Source: Chamaecyparis obtusa
Lineage: Eukaryota > Streptophyta > Pinopsida > Cupressales > Cupressaceae
Assembly: GCA_027943335.1 (NCBI GenBank)
Contig: BSBK01001580.1
Coordinates: forward strand, 248,001-312,000
Length of the DNA stretch: 64,000 nucleotides
Reading direction: 5' to 3'
This document shows, piece by piece, positions 44,394 through 55,953 of this stretch; the first letter of the stretch is position 1; each line of letters starts with the position of its first letter. The notes under the pieces were generated by a model. The model ran no database searches. It was not told the origin of the DNA and saw only the letters and a program-made list of their open reading frames with translations. Position numbers and translations under genes: made by a program.

Positions 44394-44399
44394 AAATGG

Positions 44400-45702
44400 T
44401 GTGTGTGAAAATTGTACCTGATCTGTAGACACAACACTCAGTAAAACATTAGAGGTTAGCTATAATCAAAATCGTGCCAAATTGAAAGCTATCTAACCAA
44501 GCGATTTACTGCCTTCTAGTAGGTGCAAGATTAATGTTCTCAGATTGTAATCAAGATCAGTGACCTAGACGACACCTAAATGAAGGATTTGAATGCAAAA
44601 GATGGATATGAAATTGAATGCAATTAATCTATATTTTTGATATTTTCTATGCAATAAGAATGAAAACTTGATATGAATCTATGCTAGATGAAATTGATAT
44701 GCTATGAATGCTATTGAAAATTGATATGCTATGAATGCTATTGAAAATTGATATGCTATAAATGCTATTGAAAATTGATATGCTATGAATGCAAAAATAA
44801 GATTGATCTCACAAAGATGTCGATTTGCAAGAGCTTTGATTCTTCAATTCCAATTCTCCAGCGTGATTGTGCAAAATATGAGATGAATTATGAAGAGCTG
44901 AGCCTTTAATTTATAAAAATCCAGGGCTTTGGAGGTGCATGGATAAAAGCCATAAATCACTCAAATTAACTCATCTTGATTTTTGAGTTATCTGATCATG
45001 AAAGATAGTTAATTCTCAAAATCATGCAAAAACATGCAAAAATAGCTTTTTAACTCAAATTAGAGTTTAGATCAGTTTTTTGAACTCTAAAAGGATGTTG
45101 AGTTCCAAAAAGTTAACAACTTGCATTGATTTTCTGATTTGGAGTTTAACTGTTTCTTTTGAATATACATAATAATTAGGAATTAAGTAAACAAATAAAG
45201 TGATTTATCCTCAACTCAACTGATTTTTGAAAATAAAATAATTAATTTATGGGTTAATTAACTATTTTACCAAACTTTTATTAAAAATTATATTATTAAA
45301 TAATGACAACATGCTTTAATTAATTAAATAAGAATTTAATCAATTAAAGATAGGAATTTTGATTTATTGTCAAAATTAAATAATACAATTAATAATAGAT
45401 AGAATTAAATTTAATTAAACAATTAAGTGGCAAATATTAAATCTAATTAATTAAATATGCAAAATATTTAATTAATCAAATTTTAGGATAAATGTGATTT
45501 ATTGCCAAATAATTATAAAATTAAAGATAATTATGATGATTAGGAATATTACTATGAATATTCCCCGATGCAGAATTTAAGATAATCAATTAGGATTCGA
45601 TGATGTTTAGATGTGCCTTAGATTAGGACTTTGACGTCGATTTCATTCGATATGTTGATATAGGAGGTTAATGAACTTATAGCCCATTTTTGGGGTATTA
45701 CA
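44400..45702 (-). repeat. 5' LTR of Tat element F
   Basis: It matches 27370-28674 almost throughout; the CA/TG run at its edge is two bases shorter. It carries the same 27-bp tandem repeat (44690-44792). It is followed by the second ATACC duplication. Confidence 0.93.
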
Positions 45703-46310
45703 ATACCATGTTAATTTTTTAGACAAGGAATGAAATAAGAAGAAAAACATCAGGAAAGAAACAATAAGACATAAAATTTATCTTTGGAAAACTCTCCTAC
45801 TTGAGGGAGAAAAACCCATGTACAAAAAATTCATTCTTATTGAATAACCAAAAGTATAGATACAGAGATCACAAGCTTAATCCTCCATTGAGATTGTTAA
45901 CTCTTAACAATCACTCAAGAAATGTCTTATTTTATAATTATATAACCACACAATGGACTCCTAAAACAAAATAATCATCAACATAACATACTACCCATAA
46001 TGATCACACCATATCATTCTTCAACAATTGCTACAAATATTACCCTCATAATAATACCCTGCTGAAGATATTATTGCTAAATACACTTCACCAGAATACA
46101 TCAAAATGATGCAATGAAATATCACACGTTTCAAGACAGTTATGTTACAATATATCCAATTGCTGCTACAACATATTGCACGTTTTAAGGTAGAAACATT
46201 ACATAATATAGTACAACTCAATAGACACGAGCCATGGGGCATAATGAATATGAAAATTACACACATGGTTACCTTTGGAGTTTCAACATCTCTTCATATT
46301 AAGAACTCTT
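45703..46310 (-). repeat. 5' LTR (part) of copia E
   Basis: After the ATACC duplication and one base (45708) that completes the primer site with the left flank, an LTR begins at 45709 (TGTTAATTTTTTAG). Near 45788-45822 the words ggaaaactctcc and gagggagaaaaaccc are the antisense of the GGGTTTTTCTCCC...GTTTTCC motif typical of plant copia LTR ends. The right edge is not certain. Confidence 0.55.
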
Positions 46311-46338
46311 TGTATACACCTAAAAATGGCTTCATTAA

Positions 46339-46448
46339 TTAATTAAATATTTATTATTTAATTGCTATTGACTTGATAAATTAATTAAATATTTATTATT
46401 TAATTGCTATTGACTTGATAAATTAATTAAATATTTATTATTTAATTA
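46339..46448 (+). repeat. 42-bp tandem repeat, 2.6 copies
   Basis: The unit ttaattaaatatttattatt plus taattgctattgacttgataaa starts at 46339, 46381 and 46423 (partial). The first two copies are identical. Confidence 0.9.
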
Positions 46449-47094
46449 ATAATTATTCCTTTATTTATTAAATGAATTATTCAATTTATTTAGTAAATTC
46501 ACTATAGTCTATTCCTCTATCCTAAGTCTTCTAATTAGTCTTATTAAAGTGATTTAATTTACACAATCACCTAAATATGACTAAGTCCCCTAGTCCACCT
46601 CACGTACCTAGTCACCTGACACATCATCTTGGCTAAAATAAATAATTATTATTAATTATTTATTAGTAATTATCCTCACCCACACATGTCTTATTCTTAA
46701 GGGCTATGTGGCCTCATAGGACTTGGTCTCATGACCACATGTCCTCTCAACAACCAAGTCAAGAGACATTCCCTATTCCTAAGGGGCTTCTCAAGCCACC
46801 TCTAAGGGTCAAAGGTGACTCATAGGACACTTGTGCAAAGAGTCCTCATGAGGAAAAGGTCTCTCCTTCTTTCTCTCTTTGGTCTTTGTGAGACACTTGA
46901 CATGTGTCTTTCCCTTCCACCTTCTTTTCCTCCATGTCAATGTGAGAGGAACATCATCCCTATTCTTCCTCTCACATTCCAACTACATCCCCCTTTCTCT
47001 CAACTCCTTCAACCAAGTCAATCCTAGCCCTAGGATCTTCCACCTTTTATTCTCAACCATAGGATTGTACCACCTAGGCCTAGATCCTCCAAAA

Positions 47095-47106
47095 CTCTAT
47101 AAAAGG
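47095..47106 (+). promoter_or_regulatory. TATA box of LTR G
   Basis: CTCTATAAAAGG, in a typical plant LTR setting, about 265 bp before the inferred LTR end. The following leader has repeated attcaagcat and ccaatcatccaagc words (47150-47185). Confidence 0.6.
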
Positions 47107-47362
47107 AGCCACATTTCCCCTTTGGGAGCTAATAGGTATTTTTGTAATAGGCATTCAAGCATTCAAGCATCCAATCATCCAAGCACTCTAAGAACAATCA
47201 ATCCATATTATCATCATTTCATTTGCATTCCATCCATTAGATTGCATAAGCTATTGTGCACTCATTTCATAAAATCTCCACACTTTGGTAGCATCTTGGG
47301 AGAAGGCTTCATTTGGAAATCTGAGAGCTCAACCTCTACAAGAAATCAAGGCTAGGAGGACA

Positions 47363-49697
47363 ATGGAGACAAGCTGGATGGTAGGTGAAGGTAAATAATT
47401 TAGTTTCATCATTTTATAGTTACTTTGTATTCTTCATTGTGTTGCATTAGATTGATTTATTGGATTTTAATAGTTAATTTATCATCTCCAGTTATTAGAC
47501 ATCTAATTTGCATACACTCTTAAAAAATATAACTTCTCAAGACTTGAATTGAGAAACTCTTCCTATTATAACCGAAAGTCTCTTCATTTTTCAAATGCTT
47601 GTCTCTTCATATTTCCAAATGCGAGTCTATGAAAGAGTACAATCGCAGGTAATCAAGATATCTCCTACTGCTACAAACATCACCAAAAATGTCCTAAAAA
47701 AATCTAAAAAAGAAGATAAAATGCCTTTAAATTTTTTTTAAAAATGACAAAATATCTTCTGAAAAAAATCCATAGAAAAAGTCATAAAATGGCCCAAATT
47801 TTTTTCCAAAAAAATGATAAAATATCCTAAAAAATCCCCCAAAATTATAAGATGTCATAAACAAAATCCCTAAAAATCATAAAAACATCAAAAATCTTGC
47901 AATAAAGTTTTTTTTTTTATCAATTATCCATCGTCAATAAAATAATCCTTTTGCATTAACATGCATTGAACTAATGTCGAACACAACAAGTCTGAGTTTC
48001 ACAAAATCATGCTTTAATTGACAAAATTATCAACCGGTCCTCAAATTAAACAAGTCAAATTGTCTTATCATTCGGTCAAGTCAAAATTAATCCTCTTTTC
48101 ATAGGGTCATTATGTCTTATACAAAGGATGGATATATTCAAAACCAAACATGCCAAACTTATACGAGGTACCTCATTCTTGAAACTATACATCAGTATCA
48201 TCCTCAAATCATTGTCAAATAAATGCATAACACAAAGACAAAATCAATATGGATGTTGACTTGTTGAGTCGAGCTGGTCTTATCTTAATTTGATTTTCAC
48301 AAGTCATGTTCCTATGCCTCTTTGGAATATACAAAAGTGATTAGAGATGTTGGGATGGTTCATGAATTTATTTATTTTTATCTTCTATTTGTAGGGTGTT
48401 TTCCATGAAGTCTAAGAAAGGAATTTTAGGTGTTTGTGATAGGCATGACCACATATGAGCAATTTATATAATGTAGAAAATATTGCACAGGAAAAAAATG
48501 CTCGTGGCTATCACTGCACATACCTCAACTCTGAATGTCAATCCTTAGATAGATTGGTCAACATGCCTTGTCTGTACAAAGTGCATGTCATAATGCAAAG
48601 GGATAATAATTGATCTTTCATATCTTGGTGAGAAAATGCATGTTTTGCTAAAATAAAGTGGCCTAATCATGAAAAAATAATTGCAAAAAAAATTTGGAAT
48701 GAAAAGTGGTTGATGGATTCTGGACTTTGCTGAGGGTTCATTGTCATCTAGTCATGTCATTTGTCTCCTATCTATTGATACTAACAATTCTCTCCACTAA
48801 TCCTAACACTCATTATGATATGGTATTATGGCACAATGAAAAATAATGCATCCCACATCCACAACATGTTAGTACATAGATGTCATCATAAGTCTATTGA
48901 TTACATCAGATAAATGGATATAAAAAAAACATAAAAGAACAATACATCGTATATGCATCACATATAGTTATTTAGATCACATAAACTACATCATATAAAT
49001 GCATAAGAAAAATACAAAAATATAGAATATCATTTGTGAGTAATACATCGCATCTAAACATCCATATATGCATCTCATACATCATAGGGAAAATATAAAA
49101 TCATGTCATCACATAAGATAAAAAAAAAGTCATTATGCATCATCATAGATATATATCATCATAAGCATAATTGATACATCACATCATGATAGAAATAAAC
49201 TATAAGCATGCATGAAGGAAATAAAACACATAACCCCACCAAAACTGCATACCATGTATAAAACTTAAAAATGTGTCATGATACAATATCATAATGTCTA
49301 TCTAATAAGAGATCACAAGCTTGAAAAATATATGCAAAATATGTCTAAAAAAATGTCAACTGGTATTCCTCCTACCCTTTGAACTAGTAGGTCTAGACTC
49401 AATAATGGTGGAAGGTCATGCCTTAGGTTGAGTGATAGGTGCATTGGCATCTTTTTGTGGTGGCCTTAGTGGTTGCATAACCACGCCACTACTCTGATAT
49501 ATCTAAGATCTATGTGTCATGTGAGAGGCTATATAACTAGGAACCCTTTGATCTGGGGGAACTACACACTCATAATGGTTTTTCTAGCACTTCTTCTCCC
49601 TCCCCACCAAATACATGCAATCTATGGCATGTTGGATGGTCAAATATTATACACTATCAATAAAGGTATGAAAATCCTTCTATCCTCATCTCCCCGT
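47363..49697. other. No recognisable gene
   Basis: The sequence is AT-rich. The part 47680-47930 is a degenerate array of a roughly 30-40 bp unit built from aaaatgtcctaaaaaaatc and aaaaatcccc words. The part 48880-49300 is rich in acatcacatc and catcataagc words. I find no frame with a known domain. Confidence 0.6.
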
Positions 49698-50960
49698 AGC
49701 CTCTTCTATCTATACCTATGCCCTTAGACTATCCCTCTCCCTCCTCAATCTATCTATTTGTCCCTCTAAAACAACCAAGCTCCTAGTCAAAAAGTGTCTC
49801 TTTGAGTTAGAAGTCGGTGCCCTAGCGTCCACTACCACTTCCCGTGCCTCTATCTGAGTCACCTGACTCTTTGATGTGTCCAACCTCCCCTCTAAGTATC
49901 TAATCCTATCCCTCAACATACCCATCTATCTTGTCAAGGCTGTAGTGGATAGAATCTATACCATAGCCTTCCCTATGGGTATATCATGTATGGTTTCCCT
50001 TGCCTCATCAAAAGTACCCAGCATGACATCCATCAAATTTGCATCATCCCCCTCTATATCATCATCATCTCCCTCTTCATCCTCCTCCTCTGATGAGCTA
50101 GTCTCATCGGTTCTATTAGTGTTTGTCTCCTTCTCACTAGCCTTAGTCATGTCTACCTCCACCTCCTCTCCATCAAGTTATCTCCTTTCACAAACCCTCC
50201 CTTAATATCCTCTCCTCCAATGTCCATGCCCTCACCTCCTCCACCCACTAGTGCAACTCCTGGCGAAATTAATAAGGAACCTTTTTCCGCTACCCCTCCT
50301 CCCCTACTATCTCCTATGTCATCTCTATCATCTCCCACATCCATCCCTCCATCTATTATACCTCACCTCTACCTCCATCTCTCCCTCCTCATCCTTGTAT
50401 TCCATCCCTCCTTCAATATCTCCCTCCTATGCCTCGCTCCTCTTCCACCTATACCACCTCTCTATCCCTATCTCCCCAATATTTTATATGGCTATCTAAT
50501 CATCTTCACCATACCAATAGGTATAGAACCACCAAGATTTTTATATGGCACTGGACGATGTTGTTCCCACCAAGCATCAAGATCGAGCATCATGCTTGTG
50601 TCCACCACATGTGATCCCCAAGTCCATCTCTGAGGGTCCAATCCCTAAAAATGAGTCACTGCTTTAGCCACAAGAATAACTAGTCCCCAGCCCCTTACAT
50701 TCTTGCTACAAGTACAGTTGACATCCCTACTATAGCAAGAAAAATATGTAGAGCCAATAGGAACATCCTCCTCCCCAAACTGACGAAGAAACTTATCTGA
50801 CAGATGTATCTCTATAATCCTCTAGGTTTGAGTAGTCCTACCTATAAGGCATCTCTCATGTCTACATAAATTCACCTCTCCACCTTCCCAAGCCACACAT
50901 CTTACATATGGTCTCTAGGTAAAATCTCTCAAAATTTCAAACTAATGTTTCCAATACTCG
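49698..50960 (-). pseudogene. Decayed minus-strand coding remnant (possibly PMD/transposon-type)
   Basis: I do not recognise this with certainty. On the minus strand the fragments, in order, are: a segment with LSDKFLRQFGEEDVP (about 50810-50760), a segment with WTWGSHVVDTSMMLDLDAWWEQHRPVPY (about 50640-50540), a Gly-rich part, an acidic run (SSSEEEDEEGDDDDIEGDD, about 50100-50040) and a coiled-coil-like C-terminus (MLRDRIRYLEGRLDTSKSQ and LEGQIDRLRRERDSLRA, about 49925-49716). The RQFG and W..W pattern is reminiscent of the C-terminal part of transposon-associated plant proteins, including PMD-type ones. Frames shift several times. The last two parts, 50162 to 49716, share one frame. Confidence 0.4.
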
Positions 50961-51859
50961 GTATGTCCTATTGGATATTTCATGCATATATTTTATGACA
51001 TTAATGTTTTTTCATTGATGTCAACATATCTTTTATTTCTGAGAGTTTCTTAGTTTGGTCAGTTGGAAGTTTTGGTTCAGTTTAGATAGTGTATTTCAGA
51101 TTAGTTTCTGCTAAGCTAGAGAATGGTTGAGGAATGTCTATACTTGATCTTGGTCAAGTTGCAGAGGTTCTCTTGATGATTTGAGAAAGTTATGATTGAT
51201 TTATTAGAAGACAGTTTTCTGGTTATTTCAATGGAGATAATATTTCAATTTTTGGATCAGTGACGATTGGTTATGAAATATCTTTGGTTGTAATATGGTG
51301 ATGAGTTTGGGACATGAATGTGTGTCATCAACTTGAATGGTTTGTGATTTAGATGCTGGAAAGTTATTATTCTTTAGTGACAATGGTTGATGTTTAGTGG
51401 TCCTGATGAACAATGTAGAGATAGTTGTAAATTATGAAGACATAGATGATTGTTTTGGCTTTGTGGTATTTCATGTTTCTTTTTGATGTTTATGGATTGA
51501 GTTCTATTTGTTTTTATGGATCACATTGGGATATGTGATTGGATTCTGTAATTTTCCTATGGTGTGTTGGTATTCTTGGCCGACTTGGTGAGTTAGCGTG
51601 TTGTAAAGATTTGAGGCATGATCTTTGGATCATGGCATATTTGTGAATAGAGATTTGGTCCTAGCTAAGTCTTAGCCAACTTTTCTTGGATCACATTGTG
51701 GATTATGTATTACTCTTTGTAAAGTTTTGTATTTGGGTCCTTCACCAACCTTGTTGTAATATATTGATGTAATGTATTTAAAGATGAAATCATTTTTAAT
51801 TGCAAAGGGGTGGAATGGATATGAGACAATGATACTAATGGAATATTAGTGGATATGCA
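50961..51859. repeat. LTR-like sequence cut by element J
   Basis: No gene. The word ttttttcattgatgtcaacat near 51010 recalls the end of a copia interior (compare 2776-2796 on copia B). The following 800 bp has the T/G-rich character of an LTR, with a weak TATA-like tgtatttaaag at about 51770. It stops where the F-family LTR begins. Confidence 0.35.
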
Positions 51860-53115
51860 TGTGTGTGTGAAAATTGTACCTAGCTGCAGACACAACACTT
51901 TAGTAAAACAGTAGAGGTTAGCAAAATCAAAATCTACAGATAAATGAAACTAAGCTAACCAGGTGATTTATTGCCTTCTAGTAGGTGCAAGTATGATGTT
52001 TTTAGATTGAAACTGAGACTAGTGACAATGCAACACCTAAACAAAGGATTTAATGCTAAAAGAATGAGAAACTGTATGAATGCAGATTAATCTATTTTTT
52101 TAGATTTTATATAAAATTAGGATGAAAAACTTGAACGAATCTAATCTAGAATGAATTGAAATGATATGCAGATTATTCTAAGAATGATATGAATGAATGC
52201 TATGATATGAAAACTATGCAAAACAATGACCAGCAATGAAAGATCTCACAAATCGCTTGTCACAAGTGCTTAATCCTTCAATTGCAAATTCGCCAGAGTA
52301 ATTGTGCAAATTCAAGGGTTGATTTATGTGAAGAGTTGAGCCTTGATTTTATAGAAACCCAGGGCTTGAAAATGCATTGAGAAAAACCATAAATCACTCT
52401 TGATGAAATTAGGTTGATTTTTGAGTCAACAAGAAATTAGAAACAAATCAACTCACAAAATCATGCAAAAACAACTTTTTAACTCAAATCAGAAGTTTAG
52501 ATCAATTTTCAACTCAAAATAAATGTTGAGTTTCCAAAAGATAACAACTTGAATTGATTTTATGATTTAAAGTTTAACTGCTCCTTCAAATGTGCATAGA
52601 TAATTATGAATTAATTTAGAAATAAAGTGATTTATTCTCAACTTAACTGATTTTAAATTTAAGAATAACTGATGCATGGGTTAATCAATTATTAAATCAA
52701 ACTTTTATTCAAAACTATATTATTAAATATTGACAACTGATATTAATTAATTAAATAGGAATTTAATCAATCAGTCATGATATTTTTGATTTATTATCAA
52801 AATTAAATAATACAATTTAGGAATAAATTGAATTAAATAATTAACAGTATTAAATCTGATTAATTAAATATTCAGAATATTCAGTTAATCAAACTTCAGG
52901 ATAAATAGGATTTATCACCAAATAATTATTAAATCAAAGATAATTAGGATAATTAGGAATATTCAAGGAATATTCTTTGATGCAGAATTAGGATAAAATC
53001 AATTTTTGATAAACTGATGTGTAGAGGTGCCTTAGGTTAGGACTTTGATGTCGATTTCATTCGATTTGAAGATGTAGAGGTTAATGAACCTATAGCTCAT
53101 TTTTGGGGTATTACA
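51860..53115 (-). repeat. 3' LTR of F-family element J
   Basis: It begins tgtgtgtgtgaaaattgtacc and ends ggggtattaca, the same edges as F's LTR but clearly diverged and lacking the 27-bp repeat array. It is closely similar to the LTR at 53661-54920, so J and K belong to one subfamily. Confidence 0.88.
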
Positions 53116-53658
53116 TTTTGCCCCTCTTTGAATTACTGGGCGAAGCACAGTGGTTCAAAGATTAGTCTGTGTTTGATGAAGATGTATGAAACTGATTTGA
53201 GAGATGGACTGATTTTGAGACAGAAATCAATTGAAAGATTTGAAGATGTTAGGTCTTGATTGACCAAAGATAATGTTAACTATAGCAATAATGAACTGGT
53301 GATTATGAAAAAGTGTCAAAAAACCTGATTCTGAACCTTATGATTTCGAAGAAGTGAGTGACCTGATTCTAGATCTGATTATCCAAAGGAATTGAAACAG
53401 TATCACATCCAAACCCTTCAGTTATGAAGAACCAAGGAAATAACACTAATGAACTGATGGTTATGAAAAGCTTATATAGTTTACAAGATAGATTAGGATA
53501 CCAGATTGATATGGATCTCAATGAATCTGATATGCCCCAAGTGATGTGCCCTAAGAGACGAGGTCTTTTGATGAATCAATAACTAGACGTGGTTGTTGTC
53601 TTGATTAATGAGGAAATATTTGATTTACAGATTTGATTGATGTGCAATACCATAGAGA
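53116..53658 (-). mobile_element. Interior fragment of element J
   Basis: It starts with the family polypurine tract and corresponds to 54921-55457 of K and 28675-29245 of F. It stops at gtgcaatacca, where a second F-family LTR begins a few bases later. The rest of J would lie beyond K, outside the window, if K inserted into J. Confidence 0.75.
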
Positions 53659-53660
53659 TG

Positions 53661-54920
53661 TGTGTGTGAAAATTGTACCTAGCTATGGACACAACACTTC
53701 AGTAAAACATTAGAGGTTAGCAAAATTGAAATCTGTAGATAAATGAAACTAAGCTAACCAGGTGATTTACTGCTATCTAGTAGGTGTGAGTATGATGTTC
53801 TCAGATTAAAATCAAGACCAGTGACAATGCAACACCTAAACGAAGGATTTAATGCTAAAAGAATGAGAAATTGTATGAATATAGATTAATCTATTTTTTT
53901 GGATTTTATATGCAATTAGGATGAAAAACTTAAATGAATCTAATCTAGAATGAATTGAAATGATATGCAGATTATTCTAAGAATGATATGAATGAATGAA
54001 TGCTATGATATGAAAACTATGCAAAACTATGACCAACAATGAAAGATCTCACAAATCTCCTGTCGCAAGTGCTTAATCCTTCAATCACAAATTCACCACA
54101 GTAATTGTACAAATTCAAGGGTTGATTTATGTGAAGAGATGAGCCTTGATTTTATAGAAACTCAGGGATTGAAGATGCATTGAGAAAAGCCATAAATCAC
54201 TCTTGATGAACTCAGGTTGATTTTCGAGTCAACAAGAAATTAGAAACAAATCAACTCACAAAATAATGCAAATCATGCAAAAATAGCTTTTTAACTAAAA
54301 TCAGAAGTTTAGATCAATTTTCAACTCAAAATAAATGTTGAGTTTCCAAAAGATAACAACTTGAATTGATTTTATGATTTACAGTTTAACTACTCCTTCA
54401 AATGTGCATAGATAATTATGAATTAATTTAGAAATAAAGTGATTTATTCTCAACTTAACTAATTTTAAATTTAAGAATAACTGATGTACGGGTTAATCAA
54501 TTATTAAATCAAACTTTTATTCAAAACTATATTATTAAATACTGGCAACTGATATTAATTAATTAAATAGGAATTTAATCAATCAGTCATGAGATTTTTG
54601 ATTTATTGGCAAAATTAAATAATATAATTTAGGAATAAATTGAATTAAATAATTAAGTGATAGTATTAAATCTGATTAATTAAATATTCAGAATATTCAA
54701 TTAATCAAACTTTAGGATAAATAGGATTTATCGCCAAATAATTATTAAATCAAAGATAATTAGGATAATTAGGAATATTCTCTGATGCAAAATTAGGATA
54801 AAATCAATTTTTGATAAACTGATGTGCAAATGTGCCTTAGGTTAGGACTTTGATGTTGATTTCGTTCGATTTGAAGATGTAGAGGTTAATGAACCTATAG
54901 CCCATTTTTGGGGTATTACA
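53661..54920 (-). repeat. 3' LTR of Tat element K
   Basis: The 1,260-bp LTR has the family edges; the exact first base is uncertain by two because of a TG run. It ends at 54920 before the polypurine tract. Confidence 0.88.
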
Positions 54921-55870
54921 TTTTGCCCCTCTTTAAATTACTGGGCGAAGCGTAATGGTTCAAAGATTAGTCTGTGTTTGATGAAGATGTATGAAACTGA
55001 TTTGAGAGATGGACCGATTCTGAGACAGAAATCAATTGAAAGATTTGAAGATGTTAGGTCCTGATTGACCAAAGATAATGTTAACTATAACAACAATGAA
55101 CCGGTGATTATGAAAAAGTGTCAAAATGTCTAATTTTGAACCTTATGATTACAAATAAGTGAGTGACCTGATTCTAGACTTGATTGTCCAAAGGAATCAA
55201 AATGGTATCACATCCGAACCCTTCAGTTATGAAGAACCAAGGAAATAACACTAATGCACTGATGGTTACAAAAAGCTGATACAGTTTACAAGATAGATTA
55301 GGATACCAGATTGATATGGATCTTGATGAATCTGATATGCCCCAAGTAATGTGCCCCAAGTGACGAGGTCTTTTAATGAATCAGTAACTAGACGTGGTTG
55401 TTGTCTTGATTAATGAGGAAAGATTTGATTTATAGATTTGATTGATGTGCAATACCATGCCCCTTCAGGATGAAAATCAAAATCTGACAAGAAAAGTTAG
55501 TGTTGTATAGTTTAGAAGCATGTTAATTGATTTGAGAAGTGGTTATACACATTCGAGAACGTGTTCTGCATCATTTAGAGGCCCTGGAGACCAAGTTTGA
55601 CTAGGTTTGACCATGGTTGACCAAGTTGAAATTTGAATAGTTTGATGTAAGATAATCAGTTAAGTTGAATTTTGGATTTCTGTGATGATTGAAGGTCAAT
55701 TATGCAATTAGTCGACCGTCCTAGGTCTGAAAATTTTAAATCATGATTTTGACATAGTAAACAATCTCAGATTTTGATTTTGATTCAGAAAATGGGTTCA
55801 GAATGTCGAAATTAGCCAAGGGTGCAATTTTTGTGGAAAATAGAGCACTTTTGAAAATTAGGTGAAAAGC
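54921..55870 (+). promoter_or_regulatory. Upstream region of the antisense PMD gene in K
   Basis: It corresponds to 28675-29670 of F. It holds three W-box cores (TTGAC) at 55597-55621 and the conserved ctatataaggg at its end. No gene lies in it. Confidence 0.5.
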
Positions 55871-55878
55871 TATATAAG
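55871..55878 (+). promoter_or_regulatory. TATA box of the antisense PMD gene in K
   Basis: TATATAAG, 83 bp before the ATG at 55954, the same distance as in F. Confidence 0.65.
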
Positions 55879-55953
55879 GGCCAAAAAGGTCATTTTCAAT
55901 TCATTATTCACATTTGACTTTTGAAACCTTTGTGGAGCCCTTTGATTGAGAAA

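Larger units (their letters stand above)
41723..44399 (-). other. Long leader of F between primer site and gag
   Basis: The 2.7-kb leader on the minus strand has no substantial gene. It contains a palindrome array near 42115-42360, a 98-bp tandem duplication (43103-43295), three or four copies of ggaacacttaacgc (about 43466-43620) and a second palindrome array (44045-44285). Short open frames such as 42078-42725 lack recognisable domains. Confidence 0.6.
27370..45702 (-). mobile_element. Ty3/gypsy Tat-type retrotransposon F with antisense PMD gene
   Basis: The 18.3-kb element lies on the minus strand. Its LTRs are 27370-28674 (3') and 44400-45702 (5'), with a perfect ATACC duplication. By eye the LTRs differ at about 18 of 1,300 positions, so it is young compared with B and C. 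Read on the minus strand: primer site, 2.7-kb leader, Gag, protease, G-patch, RT, degenerate RNase H, archaeal-type RNase H, integrase, then a 5.5-kb region before the 3' LTR that carries a plant-mobile-domain gene on the plus strand. The double RNase H with the archaeal type second, and the tRNA-Arg-like primer site, define the Tat lineage. About ten in-frame stops make it non-autonomous. Confidence 0.93.
46311..47362 (+). repeat. Probable plus-strand LTR (G) related in style to F's LTR
   Basis: It starts TGTATACACCTAAAAATGGC, similar to F's LTR start TGTAATACCCCAAAAATGGGC. It has a TATA box at 47095-47106 and may end at aggaggaca (47362), followed by TGGAGACAAGCTGGATGG, which loosely resembles the C primer site. 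No partner LTR is in the window. Open frames at 46815-47355 read through promoter and leader and are not credible genes. Confidence 0.45.

Noticed and set aside
46815..47355. Two overlapping plus-strand open frames of 70 and 158 codons
   Set aside because: They run across the TATA box and leader of LTR G and are compositionally low-complexity, with no domain.
50220..50633. Plus-strand frames rich in Ser, Pro and Leu
   Set aside because: They are the antisense of the acidic and glycine-rich part of the minus-strand remnant.
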